A stretch of DNA of 64,000 nt from Corallium rubrum (GCA_964035015.1 OZ035998.1:33088628-33152627); one strand, 5' to 3'; counted from the first letter of the stretch, positions 38,001-52,100 are shown. Made by a program: numbers and translations. The notes: a model not told the origin generated them from the letters alone.

Positions 38001-41000
38001 ATTACATGAACAGACTAAACTATTAAGAATAACAGCTTTCAAAAATAAACTCAAAAAAGATTTTATTGCTTCCTACTAATCTTATACATAGTATATTAAA
38101 TTATATTGATTTTCTTCTAGTTCATATCACCCATTATCTTCCAGTTTTTGTTATTGATTGTGAATTTTGTATTTTTACTAGTTGACATCGGTCTTATTTA
38201 TCTGATCTATTTATACCTTTTGTTTGACCGCAATCAATCTATTATAGTTAAAATGGAAATGCCTTCCCGCTTCTTGTGTGGTTCACTGTTTTTTGTTTCT
38301 TCAGTTGGGCTGCTGAGTTTGAAAGTGGGAAGCTATTTCCAGTTTCACTGTAACAATATTATACTTTGTGTTGCCTAGCTCGATTAGCTTTCCACTTATT
38401 CTAGGGAACCAATACCTATAATATCTAACATTCATTCTTTTGTCATATTTAATCTTTTGCATGTAAGGTATGAATAAAGTTTTTTGTCTCGTCTCGTCTC
38501 GTCTCGTCTCGTCTCGTCTCGTCTCGTCTCGTCTCGTCTTGAGGCTTGTGGTTGTCAGAAGCTTGGCTTGCTATCAAAAGCAAGTTCAGTCTGGCCAGAC
38601 TGACCGGTCTGACCTTGTAAATTGGAAAGCGTCCCAAGATGTCATAGTTGAATCCTTTTCAACTTTGCTCAATCTTCACCATCCGTCCTATTCACGCAAG
38701 TTTCTAGTATTACCTTTGTGTATTTATATCTTTTAACCCGTTGTAACCTCATATGTAATTTTAGGGCAATTTTATTTGTGTAAGAATCGCTAAAACAGCG
38801 TGACATAGCCCCTTTACTAAAAACACACTGCCAGAGAAGAAAAAATATTCTACCAGAACTCTCGCATTTCTCAGTTTGATGAATAAGCTTTTTCACAATA
38901 TCCATTAAATTTTTCTTGGTAATCTAAAACCAAACAAATAAAACAATGAAACCATGCAGTCAAACTAAAATAATAAACACAAAACAAGCACGGAAAAAAG
39001 AATACGGGAGAATAAGGGAGTGTTCATTGTGTAGCGCTAGGGTTGCATGGTACAAAAAAGAAATAAACTCTCTCATTGTCCCCAACCCCCGCGCTACTCG
39101 TGAGAACAGACGTCTGTAAAGGAGGCTAAGTCACTGTGGAAACAATTTTTATTATATTATATCTATAACTTACCATTCCAACAATCAAATCAAGCGCTCT
39201 CCTTCGAATAAACTCGTCTTTGTCTTCAAGACACTGCAGAATGATGTCTCTACGTAAGTCAAATAATAAATTTTACCAAAAAGCTAAACGAGATTTTAAC
39301 AATAAAATGTAACCATGCTATCTCGAACTTTCAAGAAAGATAAAGAATAGTTTGCGATGACCAAAAGGGTTGAGGTTCAAAGGGTTGACTCAAAAAGAGC
39401 AGTCTAGTTTTTTCGCGGCTTTTCCAAAATATGTTGTCAAATTTATTTTTCTAAATATAACTATATTTTCTAAATATCAACGTGTAGTATATAGTATCAA
39501 CCAACTAGTGGACTATTACAAATCCGCCATTTTGTTTGGATGAGCTACTAGCGTTATCCAATGACAAACCTTTTTATAACTGCAATATTCCTATTATAAT
39601 CAATCAGAAGCCACGACATACTCACGCCGCAAGCAAAACCTGGAAACTAGACTAAAAAATCAAACATGGCGTCTGCTAAAATTTTTGTACGAGTGAAGAA
39701 AACATTGGGTCGAAAGTAATGGGAATTCATTTGACAGTTTGACAAGATAACGAGGGGTAAATTACACTGAAGAACAATGAAGAAATATGAGGAAAACAAC
39801 TCTTGTTTAAGCAGCGAAATTTTCGAATTCGAGATTCCGAGGTTCTACTGTAATAAATAATATTATAAGAATTTTATTGGGCATTGTGTATGTATTTTGC
39901 GGGCTAAAATTCAGGTTTAGCCAGCCGATCTGAGCCTATCAGTTTCAACTATTAGTTTGTTGTTTATGAAATAGCGTACCGTCGAGCTATTATTTATAGC
40001 ACCAAATGCGGACAAACAAACCAAACTTGACTTTCAGATGATTGCAAATGAGCCACATACTTTTCTCATCAATACTTTGGAGCAAAGATTGTTTTGCGAG
40101 TGCAAGTGGTCTATAAAAGTATCGAAAAAATTGAAATAGTCTTATAATAAACGATATATTAACTTCGGTCATTTTTGTACGAACTTCGTCTGCGGCTCGG
40201 TCGGTACTGTCAAGAGATTGGTCTGATGTTTTCTTCTGTACAGACCTTCGTTCTACATTAATAATATCTTATTATTCTCTACAAGCAATGTCTGCAGTCA
40301 ATACTAACTTTAAGGGCATCACTGCCTTTGGGTGAACCTTTAATATCTTCGACATTGCCAACAACCCAAGGTATTTCACTATAAAAATAAGAAAAACACT
40401 ATAATAAGGTAGCTCGATCCAGTTTTTTAAAATTTAGATTTATAACAGTTTGACACTGTCAGATTTTGCATGTTTAAGCTTCATTCGAAACATACTGTTT
40501 ATATATATAGATAAATTAATATTTTTAATTTTGAATTCCGTTATTTTTAGTAACATTGAGTCAGTTGCTATGGCAACACAGACGTAACAAATTCCCTTGA
40601 AAATGGTCTATTACTTCGTGTATTTGAGAAATAAGTACGGTGACCCTCATTTTTTTTTCTTCCAGACTTTTCCTTCAAGTATAAACAATCATAATTGTCA
40701 GTTGTTTGCTGTACAAGCTGTGCTAGTTGGTAATACTCAGAAAAACTCTGAGCTCTAAGGGGGACTCGAACCCACCTTCTGAATGCTAGCCAGACGCTCT
40801 AACCATTGAGCCACTAGAACTCAGATAGCGGAGCAAGGTTAATTAAGCTATTTATACCTTAGACTGTGCCCAGTCCTCCAGGAACGAGTCTTAACCGCTC
40901 GGTTACAAGTACTTGTTGGTTGTAAGTCGCGTTGTAACAATAAGTTTCCAGTTAAACAATGTTAGTTAGTTTCAGAAATTGCAGCTTGATGTTAGTAATA

Positions 41001-41237
41001 ATTGTCAGTTGTTTGCTGTACAAGCTGTGTTAGTTAGTAAATATACTCAGAAAAACTCTGAGCTCTAAGCGGGACTCGAACCCACAACCTTCTGAATGCT
41101 AGCCAGACGCTCTAACCATTGAGCCACTAGAACTCAGATAGCGGAGCAAGGTTAAAGTGCGTTCGAGTCCCGCTTAGAGCTCAGAGTTTTTCTTTCTCAA
41201 GATGACGTCAGCAGAAAACATTCTTATGAACACGAAT

Positions 41238-41268
<31 letters not shown>

Positions 41269-43144
41269 TTAACTTTGCCATGATTGTCATATTACAAATA
41301 TAAATACAGACATTGAGACAACAGGCTGGGCAACCGCAACAGCTAATGCCAATTACTGCGGCCCCGAAACAGATAGAAACACTCACGCAAGTTTTTAATT
41401 CTCGTAAGATTTTTCCCGACGCAGTGCACATTCCCCGAATTTGATGAAATTACTATGTCGAGCCACCTTAACCGAGACCATTTTTTATAATATTTTCGAA
41501 TAAGAAAATGAATTCGCTTATGCCTATGGAGTATATATCTACACCTAATGTAAAGCAAAGTATTTACAATCTCGTTTTTTGTAAGCGATTGTTTACCAAA
41601 TGCCAATCAAACTACTCTACATTTTGTATATGGGGATCCTTCTCCAAAACAAAATGTAAAACTATCGGAAAATTTGGAACAATGTTTGATAAGACTTTCT
41701 TAATACATTAAAGAAAAGTTGTTTATACAAGTGCAAGCCATATAATCTATCGAGTAAAACGTTTTCAACCAATTGGTGTTTGTATTCATTTGTGAAATTT
41801 GCCAATATCAGTATAAGTAAATATATAACTCCACAACAGGAGTTATCTGGCATGTTCACTTTTTACTCCAGTTCTGGAGTCATATTAATGCTCTTTTTAC
41901 TCCAATTCTGGAGTGATATCTATACTCGTATACTATAGGAGTATAGATATTACTAATATAGGAGTTATTGTTACTCCAGTTTTGGAGTTACGCTTACTCC
42001 GAAAAAGGAGTTGACTCCACTCTTGGAGTCAAATTAACTCTTTGAAATTAACAGCGTAGCAAAAATATACTCACAATTCTGGTCGCAGTCTTCGATAAAA
42101 ATCTTTAGTTTCTGAACACATAACTGTGTAAGTAAAATAAAGAAAGCAAATGTCAACCACTTTCATAAACACATCTTACGAGGGACTCGTCAAAGCATCT
42201 AAATATGATACAGTACCGTGGTTACACACTGCAAAAGTCAACCGAGACATTAGATAAGTTGAGAGCAATTTGTAAGTTGTAACATGCGTTTGTTTCGACC
42301 AGTTATGACAGGGTCAAAACGCGATTTACTTTCCCGCAAATGCCTCGGGAAATTAATTTATTTGACATTTGTCATACCACATATGGTTACTCACAAGTCT
42401 AGAAAGAATACCACCACCCTATTGGGTCAGTCACCTGCACTACCCTGTTTTCGTGTACTGCGACAGACATTTCCGGGCTCGGATTGACTTGATCAGCCAG
42501 TCATCTTCGAACCCACCTAAGCTCGGAATGATTGGCATTGTGGTCCTCTTCGAGCACGAAGGACGAACATCATCATTTGGGAAACAATTTGATAATTAAT
42601 TCTAATTGCCAATGTTCATGATGATGTCATCGCCCTATCGATGTCCAATGTGTTTCTTTAATTCAGACAATCAGGAGCAATTGCGACACCTTACCACAAC
42701 AAGGTTAATTCGCTAGGATTGACTGTAAATAGACTTTGTCGTTTTAAATCAATAATGTTGACTAAATGCAACAAACTATCTGCAGTCAGTATGCAGGGAT
42801 ACTAGCTGGAGTGGAGGATAAACGCAAATCCGAATTTTCGCTTTTTATCAGATGTAAATCAGGAGGATATTTTTATCAAATATAAAACCACGAAGATTTT
42901 GAAAACTTTTGCTGGATACCAAAATTTTTGTTAAAAATTGTTTTGTACAGGATTGCAGCAGAACTGTCAACAGAGCACAACTGCCAAAGAGTGGTGGAGA
43001 ACAGAACAGAATACACCAATATAACACAATATTTTATATAATGTGAAAAGACGCTTAGCATATCTACACATATATCCATACATGATACGCGCCAGGGCGT
43101 TAGTAGAAAGGAGCCCCTTGTTAAAATCTCATGTTTTTTGGGTT

Positions 43145-43194
<50 letters not shown>

Positions 43195-46100
43195 GGGGTT
43201 GTTTTGTTTTTTTGGGGGGGGGGGGGGGTCAGTCTACTTGATATATTTTTTACAAATTACAACATCTTAATCATGTTTGTCAGTCCTGAAAAATTAAAGT
43301 AGAGACGTTCAGTCTCCAGCAAGGAGTAGTAGTAGTTTAGACAAACCTTCACAATTCTGTAAAATCTCACCCTGAAATGCAGGAAATGGCAAAATGGCAT
43401 TTCGGGAAGTCTTGGTTTCAATTTTTTCCAGGAGGGTCATAGCACCCAGACGATCGCCTGGCTGAACCCTAGACTTGCGCTGGCCAGTGAACCACTTTGT
43501 TATAAGTTCCCACGACTACACCACTGATATACATGTATATACATATGCATGCATGCATGGGCTTATAGACGCACACATCTATACCATCGGTATAAATACA
43601 ATAATAATACAAACATATGAATAGACAAGCATGTTCGAGATTGATGTAATGTGAGGAACGCTGGGTAGACGTTCGTACGTCTATTCAACTGCACTACGTC
43701 ATTCCATATGCCGGCTACCAGATAGGAAGCGCGTGCGACGTCTCTCTCTCGCTTTCTCCCCGAGCCTCAACAGCTCAATAACTAGAGCGTTTAATGAACT
43801 TGTTGCTATGCTTAACTTCAACATTGTATGAAACGTACCTGCATCGAGGGCGTGTGGTTAGGAACACCTAAAAAATTAAAAAGAACATTATTCCTACGAC
43901 AATTACCAAAATTTCATGCGCCGTATAAAATATGAGAATTAAGTTCATGAAAAATACGCCGTCTGTAACCATTAAATACGGCAAGTTCATTAAGTTCGAC
44001 AGTGCCATTAAATACGAGCCCGGTCGTATAATACGACTCAAGTACGGCGTTGATGCAGACAGCGTTCTATTCATGCGCCGAATAAAATGCATAATAATTT
44101 ACAATATGATAATACATTTTCTACCCACAATTCATGTTTGTAACATCGTTTCCAGACCTACGACTCGACCATAATAGGTATTTTATACGGCGCATGAAAA
44201 ATGCGCCGTTTGTCACAGGCCTAACTCGCGTTTTAAACCAACGCATTTACATGTTACTTTATGTAACTGCTTTTCAAAGGCTCACCTAATATCATGGTAT
44301 TCACACACTCGTACAACAACGACATTGCCGATGTGCTAAACAACAAAAGAAAATTATACTTAGTCACATGTACAAGAAATGTTGAAGTGGTTCTCGCCCA
44401 ACGATGTCTTTATATAGTATTTTACTCTGGCTAACGCCAGACGATTTTACTCGTCAATGGAGTGGCTACTGGGCGATAAAGGGTTACAGTGCCTATCTCA
44501 CGTTTGGGGATTTTACATATTCGTAATATTTGGGTCTTCCTGGGCAAAATCATAATATATCTTATCAGCCGAAAATTTCATCTTCGTGGACTTTTTTGCT
44601 GTCAAAGTTACCGGATGTGATGTCACAAGAGGCATTTTTGTGGCAAGCAACAAAAGAAAACTGGTTTGGAATGCCTCTTGTGACATCACATCTGCTAAAT
44701 TTGACAGCGAAAAACTCCATGAAGATGAAATTTTCGGCTGACAAGATATATTATGATTTTGCTCAGGAAGACCCAAATATTACGAATATGTAAAATCCCC
44801 AAACGTGAGATAGGCACTTTAACCCTTTATCGCCCAGTAGCCACTCCATTGACGAGTAAAATCGTCTGGCGTTAGCCAGAGTAAAATACTAAAGACATCG
44901 TTGGGCGATAAAGGGATAAGATTATGCAGAAACATTGCCAAAAATATTTTCATCAGAGAACCACTTTAACCTTGACAAGATATATTATGATTTTGCTCAG
45001 GAAGACCCAAATATTACGAATATGTAAAATCCCCAAATGTGAGATAGGCACTTTAAAGATATTAGTAGTAGTTGATAAGAGTTTCATTTCGAAATTCTCA
45101 AAAACAAAGTTGTATTTTACGTGTGAAGTTTGTATTTTGGAGCGTCGCCATTAAATTGGCCGTGTTTGAGAAGAATGAGTTGAGGAGAAGTTATGACGTC
45201 ATAGCTTCAAGAAAAACAAAAGATTACTGTTGTTGTCAACAAAAGGGTCATTGTTGTTATTGAGTCTATGACGTCATAAGCCCTTCGACTCATTCAAGCT
45301 TGGCCACTTTAATGGAGGCGCTCCAAAATACAAACTTTACACGTAAAATATCACCTTTTCGTCATCGAACTTTGAAATGAAACTTTGCACGATTACTAAC
45401 TACTATAACATCTTTAGGACTATACAAAACTGGAACCTTGTCAGGAGCTCTTTAGTAGAGATTAATACTAGAAAACGGGTTTTCGTCACAAAGTCTTCAA
45501 AGACTTACGTATGAATCAGATTGGTGAGTGGCTCAATCATTTTCTTGCCCAGTCGTGGCTCTAGTGGACACAGAGCACCAAACTAAAACAGTAGAATGGA
45601 AATTTACTTAGGTAGGTAAGTAAGTAGGTAGGAAGGTGGGTAGGTAGGTAGGTAGGTAGGTATAGGTAAGTAGGTAGGAAGGTGGGTAGGTAGGTAGGTA
45701 TAGGTAAGTAGGTAGGTAGGCACAGTACGCAGGTTAGTAGATAGATAGATAGATATGGCTTTATTTCAGTACGGTAATTACATCAGTTGTATCTTACTGC
45801 TTTACATGTAAGCCGTACGTCTATTTTATAAAAAAAAAACAAAAAAAAAAAACAACTAGACTAATTTACACTTTTTTTTTCCAATTTTAAAATATCACGA
45901 ATATATAAAATAAATACAATAAAAAGATGGAATGAGTACAGTTTTAGCCTACTCTAGCAAAGTCGAAGGTGAGTCTGTGCATAGGTTTATGAGTTTTTTC
46001 TTGAAGAGCTTCAAGTTAGAGGCATTTCTAATATCTTTAGGAACCCTGTTCCAAAGTTTCGCCCCATCATATCGAAAGCTTCTTTTCATGTATTCAGTTC

Positions 46101-49100
46101 TGGGTTTAGGTAAGGATAAATTGATTTCACAATTTCTTAATTTATAAGATTGTGAGAAGTTTCTTTTGATAAATATGTCACATAGATATGCTGGTGTCAA
46201 GTTATTCAAACTTTTATACACCCAGCATAACTTATTAATTGTTCTTCTCGTATGAAGATCCAGCCAGCCAAGATTCTTCAGTATATCCTTTGAACGTATA
46301 GAGTAATCAGATTGAGTGATAACTCTAGCTGCTCGATTTTGGAGTTTTTGCAAATTATGTAAAAGACCTATAGACAAATTTCCCCATATTACATCACAAT
46401 AGTCAAAATGGGGTTGAATTAAGGATCTATAAATTGTCATTAGCACTGAAGGCTGAACAAATGGACGTATTTGTTTCATGCCATTGATGGTCGAATTTAC
46501 TTTTTTCATTGTAAGTTCAACTTGGGCATTCCAAGTAAAAGAGTCATCAATCATGACTCCAAGAGATTTACTCTGAAACACTCTTTTTATTGAGTTATCA
46601 CCCAAGCTAATTTCCGCTGTTTTTGACAATTGGTCCAACTTGTACCTAGAACCCATTATCATATATTCTGTTTTGGATACATTAATACTTAATTTGTTGG
46701 CTATAAGCCATTTTCTGACTTTATCGAGGTCAGAATTTATAAATATTTCTATACTCCTGAGCGATTCTCCTGACCTACTTAAGTTAGTATCATCAGCGAA
46801 CAATCTTGGCTGTGTATAATTGAGACAACATGGAAGATCATTAATATAAACAAGAAACAATAGCGGGCCAAGGATTGAGCCTTGTGGGATCCAACACTTC
46901 ACGGTACTAAAGTGAGATTGGCATCCATTTACAAAACAACATTGTTTACGCTCGGATAAATAAGATTTAAACCATTTTAATGATATACCAGTAATTCCAT
47001 ATAATTCAAGCTTTTTGAGAAGAATCGAATGATCAACTGTATCAAATGCTTTAGTTAGATCAAGAAAGACTACGACATTGAGAAGATTATCATCAATATT
47101 TAAATACCATTCGGTCGTAGCCTCTAGCAACGCAGTGATCGTCGAATAAAGTGGTCTAGACTGATATTTCGACAACAAATTATTCTCAGTTAAGTACTTC
47201 AATAGCTGACTATGTATAACCCTTTCAAACACCTTTGCAACAACTGAGGTTATCGAAATAGGTCTATAATTAGGCTATTTTCAGATTCTCTGTCACCTGA
47301 TTTATATAAAGGAATTACTCTCGTATATTTTAATTCAGTTGGAAATATCCCGGTCTGCACTGACTTATTGAAAATTTTACAAAGAGAATTTGAAAGTATA
47401 GAGGCACCTAATTTTAGAAGTTTAGCTGGTATATTATCTAATCCAGTCGCTTTATCAAGCTTCAAAGAATGAAGTAATTTACTAATATCCTCAACAGTTG
47501 CAGCTTCAATTGCAAAAACAGATTTACTTGGAGTAATATACTCTTTAAAATTGAGTATATCTTCGCTTGAATTAATCTTATTTGCCAAATTAGGTCCGAC
47601 ACTAGTAAAGTAATTATTTAGATATTCAGCAATTTTACCCGGTTCACTTAAAATCTCATTACTAATTTCTGATTTAATGCACCGAACTGAACAATTCTTT
47701 TCCTTTCGATGCATTAAATTATTTATTGTTTTCCATAACACCTTAGAATTACCTGGATTTTGTTGAATTTGATTTTTATAATATAATTCTTTGGCCTTCC
47801 GAACTGAATTATTTGCTGCATTTCTAGCAGCCTTATAAATATCCCAATCATCTTTGGATTTACTTTGAATTGCCTTCTTTTTTAAATTTATCAATTAACA
47901 CATTTATGCCGTACTTCACTATTTATCCAAGGAGCCTTTTTACTACGGACCCTCTTGGAACGTGAAGGAGCGTGTTTGTCTGCAACACACAAGAATAAAT
48001 TCTTCCATGTTGTCCACATAATATTTGGATCTTCATATTTATCTATAATATTCCAATCTACACCCTGCAAATCCTTTGTAAAGTTATCTGCATTAAATTT
48101 GCGGTAATTCCGCGTAGTAACAAATTTAGCTCTCTTAAATTCCGATGGGATTGCTACCTTTCGTACAGCGAAAATTAGAGCATGATGAGAAAATGCTACA
48201 TGATGCACTCCAGCATTGATTACCTTTGCAGGATCATTAGTTAGAATTATATCAATCAAAGTAATATGTAAAGGCCGACAATGAGGACTTAGACCGGGTT
48301 TTCAAGTACGAGGAATTCGTTCCAGTCCTCGGCTTCGCCTCGGACTGGAACGAATTCCTCGTACTTGAAAACCGGTCTAGTCCGAATTGGAGGCCTTTAC
48401 ATGACTTCTCAAAATCACTTAGTGTATTCCCAAAATGAATTAGTGCATTAGTAATTAGTGTATGGATGAATAACCGATTGTGTGAAGTAATATTTCAAGC
48501 CCAAGGACTTGAAATATTATTTCCAGTCCTTGGACTGGAAATAATATTTCAAGTCCTCTGCCCATAGCCTGTGCATAGCCTGAAATATCCCTGTATTACA
48601 ATATTAAATATCCCTGTAATACAGGGGTATTTCAGGCTGTGCACAGGCTATCTGCCCAGTACTTCCCTGGTATTTCAAGTCCCTTCACGTGGTGCAATTC
48701 AGCGCTTCTGATTGATTGATTATCTCATGAATTATTAATGAGTTTGAGAAAGACTGATCCAATCTAGTTTCATTAATCGCTAGAAGATCTAACTGTTGAT
48801 CAACCAGCATTACTCGCAGTTCATCTATTTATTTCGTGAGGCTAGTTATATTCAACGAAGCATACTTAAAACCTCTTACTTTAGATAAATTACTGAAGCC
48901 ATCTGAAGGAGTTTTGGGATTACATGACTCATTGTCAAAACACGACTCACCCTCGATCTGATTTCAGGCAGATTCGCCTATAGCATTAAGAAAGTTTTTA
49001 GGGCAGATAGGTAGGTTGGTAGGTAGGTAGGTAGGTAGGTAGGTAGGTAGGTAGGTAGGTAGGTAGGTAGGTAGGTAGGTAGGTAGGTAGGTAGGTAGGT

Positions 49101-52100
49101 AGGTAGGTAGGTAGGTAGGTAGGTAGGTAGGTAGGTAGGTGGGTACTGTATGTATGTAGGTAGGTAGGTAGGTAGGTAGGTAGGTAGGTAGGTAGGTAGG
49201 TAGGTGGGTATGTATGTAGGTAGGTAGGTAGGTAGGTAGGTAGGTAGGTAGGTAGGTAGGTAGGTAGGTAGGTAGGTAGGTAGGTAGGTAGGTAGGTACT
49301 GTATGTATGTAGGTAGGTAGGTAGGTAGGTAGGTAGGTAGGTAGGTAGGTAGGTAGGTAGGTAGGTAGGTGGTGGGTACTGTATGTATGTAGGTAGGTAG
49401 GTAGGTAGGTAGGTAGGTAGGTAGGTAGGTAGGTAGGTAGGTAGGTAGGTAGGTAGGTAGGTAGGTAGGTAGGTAGGTAGGTAGGTAGGTAGGTAGGTAG
49501 GTAGGTAGGTAGGTAGGTAGGTAGGTAGGTAGGTAGGTAGGTAGGTAGGTAGGTAGGTAGGTAGGTAGGTAGGTAGGTAGGTAAGTAGGTAGGTAGGTAG
49601 AAATTTTTTTTACCAGTTTGATTATTTTGATTAATGTCCAGTTGTTCGTTGAGCTATTCATGAGTTTGAAGAACAGCGGCGCCAAAGACAAGTAGTTCCT
49701 CGGATTTTTCCGAGCCAGTTCACAAATGACGTTTACAGCAGCAGATTGAACTCCTGAAATATGAACAAAATACCACTACTATACACAGCCAAATTTAATA
49801 ATACCATGCTGTCTGACTGGATTTCTTGTTTCTATAGCTAGTCTCGTTGACAGCTAATATCACTCATTAAAATATATTTCTAGTATCTAAACAAACGTCA
49901 AACGATTTTACCGCGAACAAAACAGCCTGAAAACGTCATCACTGTGACTGCAGACTACGAATGAACTACTTAGTAAGAACACAGCTTGCTTTTTAACGCA
50001 CGGTTCTGCCTCCTCTGCAGGCCCTCGCTGCATCATGGACAGGGCACACACGCCGAATTTAGGGCCTGCAAGATCCTGTAAAAAATTTGGCAAAACTTGG
50101 CACGGAATAAATTTGCATAATTCAAGTACCCATTGTTAATAGTCATGGCTATATCCAAAGATTTTGAAGGCTATTGAAGATTTGTGACATACGAATCCTA
50201 GCTTTAAAATGAAGGAATTGTTGAAAAAACAATTACGGTTGAACTTTGTCAACTTTCGGTCAGAATAATCAACGAAAATGCACTTTAGTCTACCCAGAGA
50301 CTCTTGGGTTTACAGTTTTTCGGTTTCCACAACAACTGAAACTTGAATTACGCTACACTATAGCCTACAATTTAACAAAATTAAATCTCATTAACTCTTG
50401 GTCAGTTGACAGTCTTAAAGCTAAATAAACCAAAAAAACAATAAGAAAAACCTGTACTTTCCTGACCGTCGAATTTGCTTTTGTTCGGCATATATTACTT
50501 TATTACAATTATTTTTTTGTCGCTAAAAATTTTATTGGCAGAAGGTCGGTAATTATAAAACATATTGGTTTCTTCATTGTCATGATCTGTAAGAAAGTTT
50601 AGACCGAATTTCCTGGTGGGTCACAGTGTTAAAAGAACTTGGACGTACGTTTGTCGAACAGCGACCAGGAAAAATATGCAGGCCCTCTCGAAACTATCGT
50701 CTCTATGGCCTAGTCTCGCTGTGCTTAATGGGATCAGTCCCCATTTCGTTTACAGGATCTGGCAGGCCCTCTCAAAAGTGTGACCTGCCCATGATGCAAC
50801 GAAGGCCTGCGAAGGAGGCAGCGCACGGCTCTGAAATGTTCGCTACCATGTTTCAAATTAGATTTTCAATTTTGGGAAGTTGGTTGCTAAGTTCGATTCG
50901 AAGTTCAAATGTTCGATTCAAATTCAACTTTCGTCATTTTTATTTTTTTAAAAAACAACTTTATTGGATACTTTACAATGTATATGAAGATATCCAAACG
51001 GCAAGAGCGCGAATGGGACTCGAGGACCCATGTGAGGCACTCCCCCGTAGGAATTAAAATACATAAATATAAAAAACTAGAAATAGACCAACTACATAAA
51101 TTCGTTTGAAATTTATCGGTATCGTAGATTGAAGGATTTCAAGGCATAATATGTCCCGATTATTTAGTTTCAGAAATTTTTTCCAGGTTATTTAAATAAC
51201 CCACGAATAATAACTTTACTTGACTTCAAGTCACTTGACGTTAATACGTAGATGGGTAACAAAAACAGGTAGCGGAGAAGTGTTTCGGCATGAATAGTTA
51301 TCGGTAGATTCATCAGTAGTTAGTTTTGAAGGAGTTTGTTGCTGCAGAAATATCGGGAGAAATAAAAACATTCATTGGCTGAGCTAATTTAATTATTCGG
51401 AACCGTAAGCTGATGAATTACATGTTTTTCTAAATGAACTGTACAAAGGAAGAGTAAGTCTGATCGACAACAGATAAGCTAGTAGAGAATTGATCCCTGA
51501 TGAATCGCATGTTTTCCTGAAAAAATTGCCACAAAAACCAGTATAACACTAAAGTTTATAAAATAGAGGACTTTATATAATAAACTTTATAAAATAACAT
51601 TTTGAAAAGAAGCGCGGCAATTGGTTGAAAGCCGTGTTTCTATAACTTTATGGAAACAAGGCAAGGTCCACATCATTCAATACGCCATCATTATTATATG
51701 GCAGCAGCGCTGAGAGGTCCGAATACGGAAATCCTGTAATTTGATTGGTTCATAAGCGGTCGGATATTTCCCGTATCCGCCCGCTCAGAGCGGAATCTGC
51801 CGTTCGGGACCGTAAGTTTTATAAACAAAATGGCAGTCATGTGAGTATATGCAACAAGATGGATTATAATTTCAGAACTACTCATTGTTGAAATATATCG
51901 TACAGGTATGTTGTTAGAAATTTTATAAGCTTTCATTTGATGTATAGTTCGAGTTTCCACGTTTTGTGAAAGTTTTTAAAATGTCCAAAACGTTCGTAAC
52001 ATTGTTCGTAATAATAATGTAACATTTACTTCTCACAAGTATTAGAATTTCAGATGATTTTTTATTCAACTACTTAACGTACGATCTTGAGCAATATGTC

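Larger units (their letters stand above)
40403..41467. mobile_element. GGTGGCTC-family MITE with insertions, opposite orientation
   Basis: Left end GGTAGCTCGATCCAG, right end TATGTCGAGCCACC followed by TTAA. Left half matches 36652-37018 inverted (GTTGCTATGGCAACACAGAC). The tRNA-like pair and retro-tail are inserted in its middle. Confidence 0.8.
45735..48985 (-). mobile_element. Dead non-LTR retrotransposon (Jockey/CR1-like LINE)
   Basis: Running on the minus strand: endonuclease start (48985 to ~48745), an inserted palindromic block (48266 to ~48745), endonuclease end, then reverse transcriptase to 45949, followed by a 3' region with AATAAA and an ATCT-rich tail at ~45735. It is bounded on both sides by (TAGG)n arrays inside the AP3D1 intron between exons 7 and 8, in the same sense as the gene. 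Frameshifts at ~47264 and ~47893 and a stop in the endonuclease part show it is inactive. Confidence 0.85.

Noticed and set aside
48978-49691. 237-codon frame reading YLPT repeats
   Set aside because: Translation of the (TAGG)n array; only its first part (exon 7 of AP3D1) is coding.
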